A stretch of 64,000 nt of DNA, from positions 124,001-188,000 of the forward strand of contig CATKSA010000099.1 in assembly GCA_949775045.1 (NCBI GenBank), written 5' to 3'. This DNA comes from Metridium senile. Its lineage: Eukaryota; Cnidaria; Anthozoa; Actiniaria; Metridiidae. The notes under the pieces are model-generated. The model was not told the DNA's origin. It did no database searches and saw only the letters and a list, made by a program, of their open reading frames with translations. Below, one piece after another: positions 9,641 through 23,189 of the stretch (position 1 is the stretch's first letter; each line of letters opens with the position of its first letter). The position numbers and the translations under genes were made by a program.

Positions 9641-12600
9641 TTGTTACTGTGATTGTAAATTGATGATGTTTTGTAACCCAGTAGTTACTGTGATTGTAAA
9701 TTGATGATTTTTTGTAACCCAGTAGTTACTGTGATTGTAAATTGATGATTTTTTGTAAACCAGTAGTTACTGTGATTGTAAACGGACGAGTTTGGTAACC
9801 CAGTAGTTACTGTGATTGTAAATGAATGATTTTTGTAACCCAGTAGTTACTGTGATTGTAAATTGTTGATTTTTTGTAACCCAGTAGTTACTGTGATTGT
9901 AACCGGATGATTTTTGTAACCCAGTAGTTACTGTGATTGTATACGGACGAGTTTTTTAACCCAGTAGTTACTGTGATTGTATACGGACGAGTTTTGTAAC
10001 CCAGTAGTTACTGTGATTGTAAATGAATGATTTTTGTAACCCAGTAATTACTGTGATTGTAAATGGATGATTTTTGTAACCCAGTAGTTACTGTGATTGT
10101 ATACGGACGAGTTTTGTAAACCAGTAGTTACTGTGATTGTAAATTGATGATTTTTTGTAAACCAGTAGTTACTGTGATTGTAAAAGTATGATTGTTGTAA
10201 CCCAGTAGTTACTGTGATTGTAAATTGATGATTTTTTGTAACCCAGTAGTTACTGTGATTGTAAATTGATGATTTTTTGTAACCCAGTAGTTACTGTGAT
10301 TGTAAACGGATGATTTTTGTAACCCAGTAGTTACTGTGATTGTATACGGACGAGTTTTGTAACCCAGTAGGTACTGTGATTGTAAATGAATGATTTTTGT
10401 AACCCAGTAGTTACTGTGATTGTAAACGGATGATTTTTGTAACCCAGTTGTTACTGTGATTGTAAATTGATGATGTTTTGTAACCCAGTAGTTACTGTGA
10501 TTGTAAATTGATGATTTTTTGTAACCCAGTAGTTACTGTGATTGTAAATTGATGATTTTTTGTAACCCAGTAGTTACTGTGATTGTAAACGGATGAATTT
10601 TGTAACCCAGTAGTTACTGTGATTGTATACGGACGACTTTTGTAACCCATTAGGTACTGTGATTGTAAATGAATGATTTTTGTAACCCAGTAGTTACTGT
10701 GATTGTAAACGGATGATTTTTGTAACCCAGTTGTTACTGTGATTGTAAATTGATGATTTTTTGTAAACCAGTAGTTACTGTGATTGTAAACGGACGAGTT
10801 TGGTAACCCAGTAGTTACTGTGATTGTAAATGAATGATTTTTGTAACCCAGTAGTTACTGTGATTGTAAATTGTTGATTTTTTTGTAACCCAGTAGTTAC
10901 TGTGATTGTAACCGGATGATTTTTGTAACCCAGTAGTTACTGTGATTGTATACGGACGAGTTTTGTAACCCAGTAGTTACTGTGATTGTAAATTGATGAT
11001 TTTTTGTAAACCAGTAGTTACTGTGATTGTAAACGTATGATTGTTGTAACCCAGTAGTTACTGTGATTGTAAATTGATGATTTTTTGTCAACCAGTAGTT
11101 ACTGTGATTGTAAATGAATGATGTTTGTAACCCAGTAGTTACTGTGATTGTAAACGGATGATTTTTGTAACCCAGTAGTTACTGTGATTGTAAATTGATG
11201 ATTTTTTGTAACCCAGTAGTTACTGTGATTGTAAACGGATGATTTTTGTAACCCAGTAGTTACTGTGATTGTATACGGACGAGTTTTGTAACCCAGTAGG
11301 TACTGTGATTGTAAATGAATGATTTTTGTAACCCAGTAGTTACTGTGATTGTAAACGGATGATTTTTGTAACCCAGTTGTTACTGTGATTGTAAATTGAT
11401 GATGTTTTGTAACCCAGTAGTTACTGTGATTGTAAATTGATGATTTTTTGTAACCCAGTAGTTACTGTGATTGTAAACGGATGATTTTTGTAACCCAGTT
11501 CTAACTGTGATTGTAAATTGATCATTTTTTGTAACCCAGTAGTTACTGTGATTGTAAATTGATGATTTTTTGTAACCCAGTAGTTACTGTGATTGTAAAT
11601 TGATGATTTTTTGTAAACCAGTAGTTACTGTGATTGTATACGGACGAGTTTGGTAACCCAGTAGTTACTGTGATTGTAAATTGATGATTTTTTGTAAACC
11701 AGTAGTTACTGTGATTGTAAACGTATGATTGTTGTAACCCAGTAGTTACTGTGATTGTAAATTGATGATTTTTTGTAACCCAGTAGTTACTGTGATTGTA
11801 AACGGGCGAGTTTTGTAACCCAGTAGTTACTGTGATTGTAAATGAATGATTTTTGTAACCCAGTAGTTACTGTGATTGTATACGGACGAGTTCTGTAACC
11901 CAGTAGTTACTGTGATTGTAAACGGATGATTTTTGTAGCCCAGTAGTTACTGTGATTGTATACGGACGAGTTTTGTAACCCAGTAGGTACTGTGATTGTA
12001 AATGAATGATTTTTGTAACCCAGTAGTTACTGTGATTGTAAACGGATGATTTTTGTAACCCAGTTGTTACTGTGATTGTAAATTGATGATGTTTTGTAAC
12101 CCAGTAGTTACTGTGATTGTAAATTGATGATTTTTTGTAACCCAGTAGTTACTGTGATTGTAAACGGATGATTTTTGTAACCCAGTAGTTACTGTGATTG
12201 TATAAGGACGAGTTTTGTAACCCAGTAGGTACTGTGATTGTAAATGAATGATTTTTGTAACACAGTAGTTACTGTGATTGTAAACGGATGATTTTTGTAA
12301 CCCAGTTCTAACTGTGATTGTAAATTGATCATTTTTTGTAACCCAGTAGTTACTGTGATTGTAAATTGATGATTTTTTGTAAACCAGTAGTTACTGTGAT
12401 TGTATACGGACGAGTTTGGTAACCCAGTAGTTACTGTGATTGTAAATTGATGATTTTTTGTAAACCAGTAGTTACTGTGATTGTAAACGTATGATTGTTG
12501 TAACCCAGTAGTTACTGTGATTGTAAATTGATGATTTTTTGTAACCCAGTAGTTACTGTGATTGTAAACGGGCGAGTTTTGTAACCCAGTAGTTACTGTG

Positions 12601-14535
12601 ATTGTAAATGAATGATTTTTGTAACCCAGTAGTTACTGTGATTGTATACGGACGAGTTCTGTAACCCAGTAGTTACTGTGATTGTAAACGGATGATTTTT
12701 GTAACCCAGTTGTTACTGTGATTGTAAATTGATGATGTTTTGTAACCCAGTAGTTACTGTGATTGTAAATTGATGATTTTTTGTAACCCAGTAGTTACTG
12801 TGATTGTAAATTGATGATTTTTTGTAAACCAGTAGTTACTGTGATTGTAAACGGACGAGTTTGGTAACCCAGTAGTTACTGTGATTGTAAATGAATGATT
12901 TTTGTAACCCAGTAGTTACTGTGATTGTAAATTGTTGATTTTTTGTAACCCAGTAGTTACTGTGATTGTAACCGGATGATTTTTGTAACCCAGTAGTTAC
13001 TGTGATTGTATACGGACGAGTTTTTTAACCCAGTAGTTACTGTGATTGTATACGGACGAGTTTTGTAAACCAGTAGTTACTGTGATTGTATACGGACGAG
13101 TTTTGTAAACCAGTAGTTACTGTGATTGTAAATTGATGATTTTTTGTAAACCAGTAGTTACTGTGATTGTAAAAGTATGATTGTTGTAACCCAGTAGTTA
13201 CTGTGATTGTAAATTGATGATTTTTTGTAACCCAGTAGTTACTGTGATTGTAAATTGATGATTTTTTGTAACCCAGTAGTTACTGTGATTGTAAACGGAT
13301 GATTTTTGTAACCCAGTAGTTACTGTGATTGTATACGGACGAGTTTTGTAACCCAGTAGGTACTGTGATTGTAAATGAATGATTTTTGTAACCCAGTAGT
13401 TACTGTGATTGTAAACGGATGATTTTTGTAACCCAGTTGTTACTGTGATTGTAAATTGATGATGTTTTGTAACCCAGTAGTTACTGTGATTGTAAATTGA
13501 TGATTTTTTGTAACCCAGTAGTTACTGTGATTGTAAATTGATGATTTTTTGTAACCCAGTAGTTACTGTGATTGTAAACGGATGAATTTTGTAACCCAGT
13601 AGTTACTGTGATTGTATACGGACGACTTTTGTAACCCATTAGGTACTGTGATTGTAAATGAATGATTTTTGTAACCCAGTAGTTACTGTGATTGTAAACG
13701 GATGATTTTTGTAACCCAGTTGTTACTGTGATTGTAAATTGATGATTTTTTGTAACCCAGTAGTTACTGTGATTGTAAATTGATGATGTTTTGTAACCCA
13801 GTAGTTACTGTGATTGTAAATTGATGATTTTTTGTAAACCAGTAGTTACTGTGATTGTAAACGGACGAGTTTGGTAACCCAGTAGTTACTGTGATTGTAA
13901 ATGAATGATTTTTGTAACCCAGTAGTTACTGTGATTGTAAATTGTTGATTTTTTTGTAACCCAGTAGTTACTGTGATTGTAACCGGATGATTTTTGTAAC
14001 CCAGTAGTTACTGTGATTGTATACGGACGAGTTTTGTAACCCAGTAGTTACTGTGATTGTAAATTGATGATTTTTTGTAAACCAGTAGTTACTGTGATTG
14101 TAAACGTATGATTGTTGTAACCCAGTAGTTACTGTGATTGTAAATTGATGATTTTTTGTCAACCAGTAGTTACTGTGATTGTAAATGAATGATGTTTGTA
14201 ACCCAGTAGTTACTGTGATTGTAAACGGATGATTTTTGTAACCCAGTAGTTACTGTGATTGTAAATTGATGATTTTTTGTAACCCAGTAGTTACTGTGAT
14301 TGTAAACGGATGATTTTTGTAACCCAGTAGTTACTGTGATTGTATACGGACGAGTTTTGTAACCCAGTAGGTACTGTGATTGTAAATGAATGATTTTTGT
14401 AACCCAGTAGTTACTGTGATTGTAAACGGATGATTTTTGTAACCCAGTTGTTACTGTGATTGTAAATTGATGATGTTTTGTAACCCAGTAGTTACTGTGA
14501 TTGTAAATTGATGATTTTTTGTAACCCAGTAGTTA
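8415..14535 (+). repeat. 3,069-bp (about 76-monomer) segmental tandem duplication
   Basis: Copy one is about 8,415-11,475 and copy two about 11,484-14,535. Rare marks at exactly +3,069 include CTAACTG (8432/11501), GGGCGAG (8735/11804 and 9501/12570), GTAGCCC (8866/11935) and ACACAG (9191/12260). Copy two lost two monomers (80 bp) relative to 9,980-10,100. It later has two extra monomers (82 bp) near 13,745, so the offset moves from 3,069 to 2,989 and then 3,071. A nested 807/766-bp repeat lies inside both copies. Confidence 0.9.
10042..10053. other. Perfect 12-bp palindrome CAGTAATTACTG
   Basis: A G-to-A change in the core centre turns the imperfect dyad into a perfect 12-bp palindrome. It sits in an AATGAATGA-type monomer. 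Further copies are at 18736, 20187, 20630, 22001, 23053, 25882, 27698, 28262 and 28827 (start positions), each in the same monomer type. I found none to the right of 29 kb. Confidence 0.85.
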
Positions 14536-17195
14536 CTGTGATTGTAAATTGATGATTTTTTGTAACCCAGTAGTTACTGTGATTGTAAACGGATGATTTT
14601 TGTAACCCATTAGGTACTGTGATTGTAAATGAATGATTTTTGTAACCCAGTAGTTACTGTGATTGTAAACGGATGATTTTTGTAACCCAGTTGTTACTGT
14701 AATTGTAAATTGATGATTTTTTGTAACCCAGTAGTTACTGTGATTGTAAATTGATGATTTTTTGTAAACCAGTAGTTACTGTGATTGTAAACGGACGAGT
14801 TTGGTAACCCAGTAGTTACTGTGATTGTAAATGAATGATTTTTGTAACCCAGTAGTTACTGTGATTGTAAATTGTTGATTTTTTTGTAACCCAGTAGTTA
14901 CTGTGATTGTAACCGGATGATTTTTGTAACGCAGTAGTTACTGTGATTGTATACGGACGAGTTTTGTAACCCAGTAGTTACTGTGATTGTAAATTGATGA
15001 TTTTTTGTAAACCAGTAGTTACTGTGATTGTAAACGTATGATTGTTGTAACCCAGTAGTTACTGTGATTGTAAATTGATAATTTTTTGTCAACCAGTAGT
15101 TACTGTGATTGTAAATGAATGATGTTTGTAACCCAGTAGTTACTGTGATTGTAAACGGATGATTTTTGTAACCCAGTAGTTACTGTGATTGTAAATTGAT
15201 GATTTTTTGTAACCCAGTAGTTACTGTGATTGTAAACGGATGATTTTTGTAACCCAGTAGTTACTGTGATTGTATACGGACGAGTTTTGTAACCCAGTAG
15301 GTACTGTGATTGTAAATGAATGATTTTTGTAACCCAGTAGTTACTGTGATTGTAAACGGATGATTTTTGTAACCCAGTTGTTACTGTGATTGTAAATTGA
15401 TGATGTTTTGTAACCCAGTAGTTACTGTGATTGTAAATTGATGATTTTTTGTAACCCAGTAGTTACTGTGATTGTAAACGGATGATTTTTGTAACCCAGT
15501 AGTTACTGTGATTGTATACGGACGAGTTTTGTAACCCAGTAGGTACTGTGATTGTAAATGAATGATTTTTGTAACCCAGTAGTTACTGTGATTGTAAACG
15601 GATGATTTTTGTAACCCAGTTGTTACTGTGATTGTAAATTGATGATTTTTTGTATCCCAGTAGTTACTGTGATTGTAAATTGATGATTTTTTGTAACCCA
15701 GTAGTTACTGTGATTGTAAATTGATGATTTTTTGTAAACCAGTATTTACTGTGATTGTAAACGGACGAGTTTGGTAACCCAGTAGTTACTGTGATTGTAA
15801 ATGAATGATTTTTGTAACCCAGTAGTTACTGTGATTGTAAATTGTTGATTTTTTTGTAACCCAGTAGTTACTGTGATTGTAACCGGATGATTTTTGTAAC
15901 CCAGTAGTTACTGTGATTGTATACGGACGAGTTTTGTAACCCAGTAGTTACTGTGATTGTAAATTGATGATTTTTTGTAAACCAGTAGTTACTGTGATTG
16001 TAAACGTATGATTGTTGTAACCCAGTAGTTACTGTGATCGTAAATTGATGATTTTTTGTCAACCAGTAGTTACTGTGATTGTAAATGAATGATGTTTGTA
16101 ATCCAGTAGTTACTGTGATTGTAAACGGATGATTTTTGTAACCCAGTAGTTACTGTGATTGTAAATTGATGATTTTTTGTAACCCAGTAGTTACTGTGAT
16201 TGTAAACGGATGATTTTTGTAACCCAGTAGTTACTGTGATTGTATACGGACTAGTTTTGTAACCCAGTAGGTACTGTGATTGTAAATGAATGATTTTTAT
16301 AACCCAGTAGTTACTGTGATTGTAAACGGATGATTTTTGTAACCCAGTTGTTACTGTGATTGTAAATTGATGATGTTTTGTAACCCAGTAGTTACTGTGA
16401 TTGTAAATTGATGATTTTTTGTAACCCAGTAGTTACTGTGATTGTAAATTGATGATTTTTTGTAACCCAGTAGTTACTGTGATTGTAAATTGATGATTTT
16501 TTGTCAACCAGTAGGTACTGTGATTGTAAATGAATGATTTTTGTAACCCAGTAGTTACTGTGATTGTAAACGGATGATTTTTGTAACCCAGTTGTTAATG
16601 TGATTGTAAATTGATGATTTTTTGTAACCCAGTAGTTACTGTGATTGTAAATTGATGATTTTTTGTAAACCAGTAGTTACTGTGATTGTAAACGGACGAG
16701 TTTGGTAACCCAGTAGTTACTGTGATTGTAAATGAATGATTTTTGTAACCCAGTAGTTACTGTGATTGTAAATTGTTGATTTTTTGTAACCCAGTAGTTA
16801 CTGTGATTGTAACCGGATGATTTTTGTAACCCAGTAGTTACTGTGATTGTATACGGACGAGTTTTGTAACCCAGTAGTTACTGTGATTGTAAATTGATGA
16901 TTTTTTGTAAACCAGTAGTTACTGTGATTGTAAACGTATGATTGTTGTAACCCAGCAGTTACTGTGATCGTAAATTGATGATTTTTTGTCAACCAGTAGT
17001 TACTGTGATTGTAAATGAATGATGTTTGTAACCCAGTAGTTACTGTGATTGTAAACGGATGATTTTTGTAACCCAGTAGTTACTGTGATTGTAAATTGAT
17101 GATTTTTTGTAACCCAGTAGTTACTGTGATTGTAAACGGATGATTTTTGTAACCCAGTAGTTACTGTGATTGTATACGGACTAGTTTTGTAACCC
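13741..17195 (+). repeat. 930/970-bp (23/24-monomer) higher-order repeat, about four copies
   Basis: Equivalent positions fall at 13968, 14898, 15868 and 16798, spaced 930, 970 and 930 bp. The 40-bp difference is one monomer. Private variants shared only by the last copies (ACTGTGATCG at 16031/16961, CTAGTTTT at 16251/17181) show that the third and fourth copies are the closest pair. Each unit contains the phrase AACGGACGAG, AATGAATGA, AATTGTTGA, ACCGGATGA, TACGGACGA. Confidence 0.9.
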
Positions 17196-17329
17196 AGTTG
17201 TTACTGTGATTGTAAATTGATGATGTTTTGTAACCCAGTAGTTACTGTGATTGTAAATTGATGATTTTTTGTAACCCAGTAGTTACTGTGATTGTAAATT
17301 GATGATTTTTTATAACCCAGTAGTTACTG

Positions 17330-18670
17330 TGATTGTAAACGGATGATTTTTGTAACCCGGTTGTTACTGTGATTGTAAATTGATGATGTTTTGTAACCCA
17401 GTAGTTACTGTGATTGTAAATTGATGATTTTTTGTAACCCAGTAGTTACTGTGATTGTAAATTGATGATTTTTTGTAACCCAGTAGTTACTGTGATTGTA
17501 AATTGATGATTTTTTGTCAACCAGTAGGTACTGTGATTGTAAATGAATGATTTTTGTAACCCAGTAGTTACTGTGATTGTAAACGGATGATTTTTGTAAC
17601 CCAGTAGTTACTGTGATTGTAAATTGATGATTTTTTGTAACCCAGTAGTTACTGTGATTGTAAATTGATGATTTTTTGTAACCCAGTAGTTACTGTGATT
17701 GTAAATTGATGATTTTTTGTAAACCAGTAGTTACTGTGATTGTAAACGGACGAGTTTGGTAACCCAGTAGTTACTGTGATTGTAAATGAATGATTTTTGT
17801 AACCCAGTAGTTACTGTGATTGTAAATTGTTGATTTTTTGTAACCCAGTAGTTACTGTGATTGTAACCGGATGATTTTTGTAACCCAGTAGTTACTGTGA
17901 TTGTAAATTGATGATTTTTTGTAACCCAGTAGTTACTGTGATTGTAAACGGATGATTTTTTGTAAACCACTAGTTACTGTGATTGTAAACGTATGATTTT
18001 TGTAACCCAGTAGTTACTGTGATTGTATACGGACTAGTTTTGTAACCCAGTAGGTACTGTGATTGTAAATGAATGATTTTTATAACCCAGTAGTTACTGT
18101 GATTGTAAACGGATGATTTTTGTAACCCAGTTGTTACTGTGATTGTAAATTGATGATGTTTTGTAACCCAGTAGTTACTGTGATTGTAAATTGATGATTT
18201 TTTGTAACCCAGTAGTTACTGTGATTGTAAATTGATGATTTTTTGTAACCCAGTAGTTACTGTGATTGTAAATTGATGATTTTTTGTCAACCAGTAGGTA
18301 CTGTGATTGTAAATGAATGATTTTTGTAACCCAGTAGTTACTGTGATTGTAAACGGATGATTTTTGTAACCCAGTTGTTACTGTGATTGTAAATTGATGA
18401 TTTTTTGTAACCCAGTAGTTACTGTGATTGTAAATTGATGATTTTTTGTAACCCAGTAGTTACTGTGATTGTAAATTGATGATTTTTTGTAAACCAGTAG
18501 TTACTGTGATTGTAAACGGACGAGTTTGGTAACCCAGTAGTTACTGTGATTGTAAATGAATGATTTTTGTAACCCAGTAGTTACTGTGATTGTAAATTGT
18601 TGATTTTTTGTAACCCAGTAGTTACTGTGATTGTAACCGGATGATTTTTGTAACCCAGTAGTTACTGTGA
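17330..18670 (+). repeat. 770-bp (19-monomer) offset repeat
   Basis: About 17,330-17,900 matches 18,100-18,670 at +770. Marks are the AATTGATGATG monomer (17378/18148) and the GTCAACCAGTAGG core (17516/18286). The related core at 16503 is 1,013 bp upstream, so the phrase was moved at least twice. A CTAGTTTT mark at 18034 links the intervening part back to the 930-bp family. Confidence 0.82.
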
Positions 18671-19806
18671 TTGTATACGGACGAGTTTTGTAACCCAGTA
18701 GTTACTGTGATTGTAAATGAATGATTTTTGTAACCCAGTAATTACTGTGATTGTAAATGGATGATTTTTGTAACCCAGTTGTTACTGTGATTGTAAATTG
18801 ATGATGTTTTGTAACCCAGTAGTTACTGTGATTGTAAATTGATGATTTTTTGTAACCCAGTAGTTACTGTGATTGTAAACGGATGATTTTTCTAACCCAT
18901 TAGGTACTGTGATTGTAAATGAATGATTTTTGTAACCGAGTAGTTACTGTGATTGTAAACGGATGATTTTTGTAACCCAGTAGTTACTGTGATTGTAAAT
19001 TGATGATTTTTTGTAACCCAGTAGTTACTGTGATTGTAAATTGATGATTTTTTGTAACCCAGTAGTTACTGTGATTGTAAATTGATGATTTTTTGTAAAC
19101 CAGTAGTTACTGTGATTGTAAACGGACGAGTTTGGTAACCCAGTAGTTACTGTGATTGTAAATGAATGATTTTTGTAACCCAGTAGTTACTGTGATTGTA
19201 AATTGTTGATTTTTTGTAACCCAGTAGTAACTGTGATTGTAACCGGATGATTTTTGTAACCCAGTAGTTACTGTGATTGTAAATTGATGATTTTTTGTAA
19301 CCCAGTAGTTACTGTGATTGTAAACGGATGATTTTTTGTAAACCAGTAGTTACTGTGATTGTAAATGAATGATTTTTGTAACCCAGTAGTTACTGTGATT
19401 GTATACGGACGAGTTTTGTAACCAAGTAGGTACTGTGATTGTAAATGAATGATTTTTGTAACCCAGTAGTTACTGTGATTGTAAACGGATGATTTTTGTA
19501 ACCCAGTTGTTACTGTGATTGTAAATTGATGATGTTTTGTAACCCAGTAGTTACTGTGATTGTAAATTGATGATTTTTTGTAACCCAGTAGTTACTGTGA
19601 TTGTAAACGGATGATTTTTGTAACCCAGTAGTTACTGTTTTTGTATACGGACGAGTTTTGTAACCCAGTAGGTACTGTGATTGTAAATGAATGATTTTTG
19701 TAACCCAGTAGTTAATGTGATTGTAAACGGATGATTTTTTGTAAACCAGTAGTTACTGTGATTGTAAACGTATGATTGTTGTAACCCAGTAGTTACTGTG
19801 ATTGTA

Positions 19807-19845
19807 AATTGATAATTTTGTGAGCCAGTAGTTACTGTGATTGTA
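19807..19845 (+). repeat. Atypical 39-bp monomer with damaged core start
   Basis: The variable segment reads AATTGATAATTTTG and the core start TGAGCCAG, so the GTAAC arm of the inverted repeat is destroyed. It was copied unchanged to 21,782-21,820 in the 1,975-bp duplication, so loss of the arm did not stop amplification. Confidence 0.85.
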
Positions 19846-19847
19846 AA

Positions 19848-20007
19848 TGAATGATGTTTGTAACCCAGTAGTTACTGTGATTGTAAACGGACGAGTTTGG
19901 TAACCCAGTAGTTACTGTGATTGTAAATGAATGATGTTTGTAACCCAGTAGTTACTGTGATTGTAAACGGACGAGTTTGGTAACCCAGTAGTTACTGTGA
20001 TTGTAAA
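19848..20007 (+). repeat. Short 80-bp dimer duplication
   Basis: An AATGAATGATG monomer followed by AACGGACGAGTTTG occurs twice in direct succession here, an 80-bp dimer step. It lies just after the 39-bp monomer at 19,807-19,845, at the right edge of the 1,975-bp block. It is the smallest tandem step I could separate from the background. Confidence 0.75.
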
Positions 20008-20444
20008 TGAATGATTTGTGTAACCCTGTAGTTACTGTGATTGTAAATTGTTGATTTTTTGTAACCCAGTAGTTACTGTGATTGTATACGGACGAGTTTT
20101 GTAACCCAGTAGTTACTGTGATTGTATACGGACGAGTTTTGTAACCCAGTAGTTACTGTGATTGTAAATGAATGATATTTGTAACCCAGTAATTACTGTG
20201 ATTGTAAATGGATGATTTGTGTAACCCAGTAGTTACTGTGATTGTATACGGACGAGTTTTGTAACCCAGTAGTTACTGTGATTGTAAATTGATGATTTTT
20301 TGTAAACCAGTAGTTACTGTGATTGTAAACGTATGATTGTTGTAACCCAGTAGTTACTGTGATTGTAAATTGATGATTTTTTGTAACCCAGTAGTTACTG
20401 TGATTGTGAATTGATGATTTTTTGTCAACCAGTAGTTACTGTGA

Positions 20445-22610
20445 TTGTAAATGAATGATGTTTGTAACCCAGTAGGTACTGTGATTGTAAATGAATGATT
20501 TTTGTAACCCAGTAGTTACTGTGATTGTATACGGACGAGTTTTGTAACCCAGTAGTTACTGTGATTGTATACGGACGAGTTTTGTAACCCAGTAGTTACT
20601 GTGATTGTAAATGAATGATTTTTGTAACCCAGTAATTACTGTGATTGTAAATTGATGATTTTTTGTAACCCAGTAGTTACTGTGATTGTAAATTGATGAT
20701 TTTTTGTCAACCAGTAGTTACTGTGATTGTAAATGAATGATGTTTGTAACCCAGTAGTTACTGTGATTGTAAACGGACGAGTTTTGTAACCCAGTAGGTA
20801 CTGTGATTGTAAATGAATGATTTTTGTAACCCAGTAGTTACTGTGATTGTAAACGGATCATTTTTGTAACCCAGTTGTTACTGTGATTGTAAATTGATGA
20901 TGTTTTGTAACCCAGTAGTTACTGTGATTGTAAATTGATGATTTTTTGTAACCCAGTAGTTACTGTGATTGTAAACGGATGATTTTTGTAACCCAGTAGT
21001 TACTGTGATTGTATACGGACGAGTTTTGTAACCCAGTAGGTACTGTGATTGTAAATGAATGATTTTTGTAACCCAGTAGTTACTGTGATTGTAAACGGAT
21101 GATTTTTGTAACCCAGTTGTTACTGTGATTGTAAATTGATGATTTTTTGTAACCCAGTAGTTACTGTGATTGTAAATTGATGATTTTTTGTAACCCAGTA
21201 GTTACTGTGATTGTAAATTGATGATTTTTTGTAACCCAGTAGTTACTGTGATTGTAAACGGATGATTTTTTGTAAACCAGTAGTTACTGTGATTGTAAAC
21301 GTATGATTTTTTGTAACCCAGTAGTTACTGTGATTGTAAATGAATGATTTTTGTAACCCAGTAGTTACTGTGATTGTATACGGACGAGTTTTGTAACCAA
21401 GTAGGTACTGTGATTGTAAATGAATGATTTTTGTAACCCAGTAGTTACTGTGATTGTAAACGGATGATTTTTGTAACCCAGTTGTTACTGTGATTGTAAA
21501 TTGATGATGTTTTGTAACCCAGTAGTTACTGTGATTGTAAATTGATGATTTTTTGTAACCCAGTAGTTACTGTGATTGTAAACGGATGATTTTTGTAACC
21601 CAGTAGTTACTGTTTTTGTATACGGACGAGTTTTGTAACCCAGTAGGTACTGTGATTGTAAATGAATGATTTTTGTAACCCAGTAGTTAATGTGATTGTA
21701 AACGGATGATTTTTTGTAAACCAGTAGTTACTGTGATTGTAAACGTATGATTGTTGTAACCCAGTAGTTACTGTGATTGTAAATTGATAATTTTGTGAGC
21801 CAGTAGTTACTGTGATTGTAAATGAATGATGTTTGTAACCCAGTAGGTACTGTGATTGTAAATGAATGATTTTTGTAACCCAGTAGTTACTGTGATTGTA
21901 TACGGACGAGTTTTGTAACCCAGTAGTTACTGTGATTGTATACGGACGAGTTTTGTAACCCAGTAGTTACTGTGATTGTAAATGAATGATTTTTGTAACC
22001 CAGTAATTACTGTGATTGTAAATTGATGATTTTTTGTAACCCAGTAGTTACTGTGATTATAAATTGATGATTTTTTGTCAACCAGTAGTTACTGTGATTG
22101 TAAATGAATGATGTTTGTAACCCAGTAGTTACTGTGATTGTAAACGGACGAGTTTTGTAACCCAGTAGGTACTGTGATTGTAAATGAATGATTTTTGTAA
22201 CCCAGTAGTTACTGTGATTGTAAACGGATCATTTTTGTAACCCAGTTGTTACTGTGATTGTAAATTGATGATGTTTTGTAACCCAGTAGTTACTGTGATT
22301 GTAAATTGATGATTTTTTGTAACCCAGTAGTTACTGTGATTGTAAACGGATGATTTTTGTAACCCAGTAGTTACTGTGATTGTATACGGACGAGTTTTGT
22401 AACCCAGTAGGTACTGTGATTGTAAATGAATGATTTTTGTAACCCAGTAGTTACTGTGATTGTAAACGGATGATTTTTGTAACCCAGTTGTTACTGTGAT
22501 TGTAAATTGATGATTTTTTGTAACCCAGTAGTTACTGTGATTGTAAATTGATGATTTTTTGTAACCCAGTAGTTACTGTGATTGTAAATTGATGATTTTT
22601 TGTAACCCAG
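20445..22610 (+). repeat. 1,371-bp (34-monomer) offset duplication
   Basis: About 20,445-21,240 matches 21,816-22,610. The AATGAATGATG monomer (GTTTG at 20460/21831) and the AACGGATCA monomer (20851/22222) are both at +1,371. Copy two carries private changes such as GATTATAAATTG near 22,057. The block overlaps the 1,975-bp pair at about 21,816-21,845. Confidence 0.84.
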
Positions 22611-23189
22611 TAGTTACTGTGATTGTAAATTGATGATTTTTTGTAAACCAGTAGTTACTGTGATTGTAAACGTATGATTGTTGTAACCCAGTAGTTACTG
22701 TGATTGTAAATTGATGATTTTTTGTAACCCAGTAGTTACTGTGATTGTAAATTGATGATTTTTTGTAAACCAGTAGTTACTGTGATTGTAAACGGACGAG
22801 TTTGGTAACCCAGTAGTTACTGTGATTGTAAATGAATGATTTTTGTAACCCAGTAGTTACTGTGATTGTAAATTGTTGATTTTTTTGTAACCCAGTAGTT
22901 ACTGTGATTGTAACCGGATGATTTTTGTAACCCAGTAGTTACTGTGATTGTATACGGACGAGTTTTGTAACACAGTAGTTACTGTGATTGTATACGGACG
23001 AGTTTTGTAACCCAGTAGTTACTGTGATTGTAAATGAATGATTTTTGTAACCCAGTAATTACTGTGATTGTAAATGGATGATTTTTGTAACCCAGTAGTT
23101 ACTGTGATTGTATACGGACGAGTTTTGTAACCCAGTAGTTACTGTGATTGTAAATTGATGATTTTTTGTAAACCAGTAGTTACTGTGAT

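Larger units (their letters stand above)
19360..21845 (+). repeat. 1,975-bp offset duplication
   Basis: The segment about 19,360-19,870 recurs at about 21,335-21,845. Three rare variants agree at +1,975: ACCAAGTAGG (19421/21396), ACTGTTTTTGTA (near 19,634/21,609) and a 39-bp monomer with TTTTGTGAGCC (19807/21782). The intervening DNA holds a separate TACGGACGA-rich segment plus a partial 1,371-bp repeat, so the events are nested. Confidence 0.86.

Noticed and set aside
3742..17970. Minus-strand ORFs of 64-79 codons at 3742, 5199, 10897, 13968, 14898, 15868, 16798 and 17731
   Set aside because: They are frames that stay open through alternating 40/41-bp satellite monomers. The one start I checked (3,936) is TTG, and the repeated peptide follows the DNA repeat. 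No promoter, no unique sequence and no independent conservation. Not genes.
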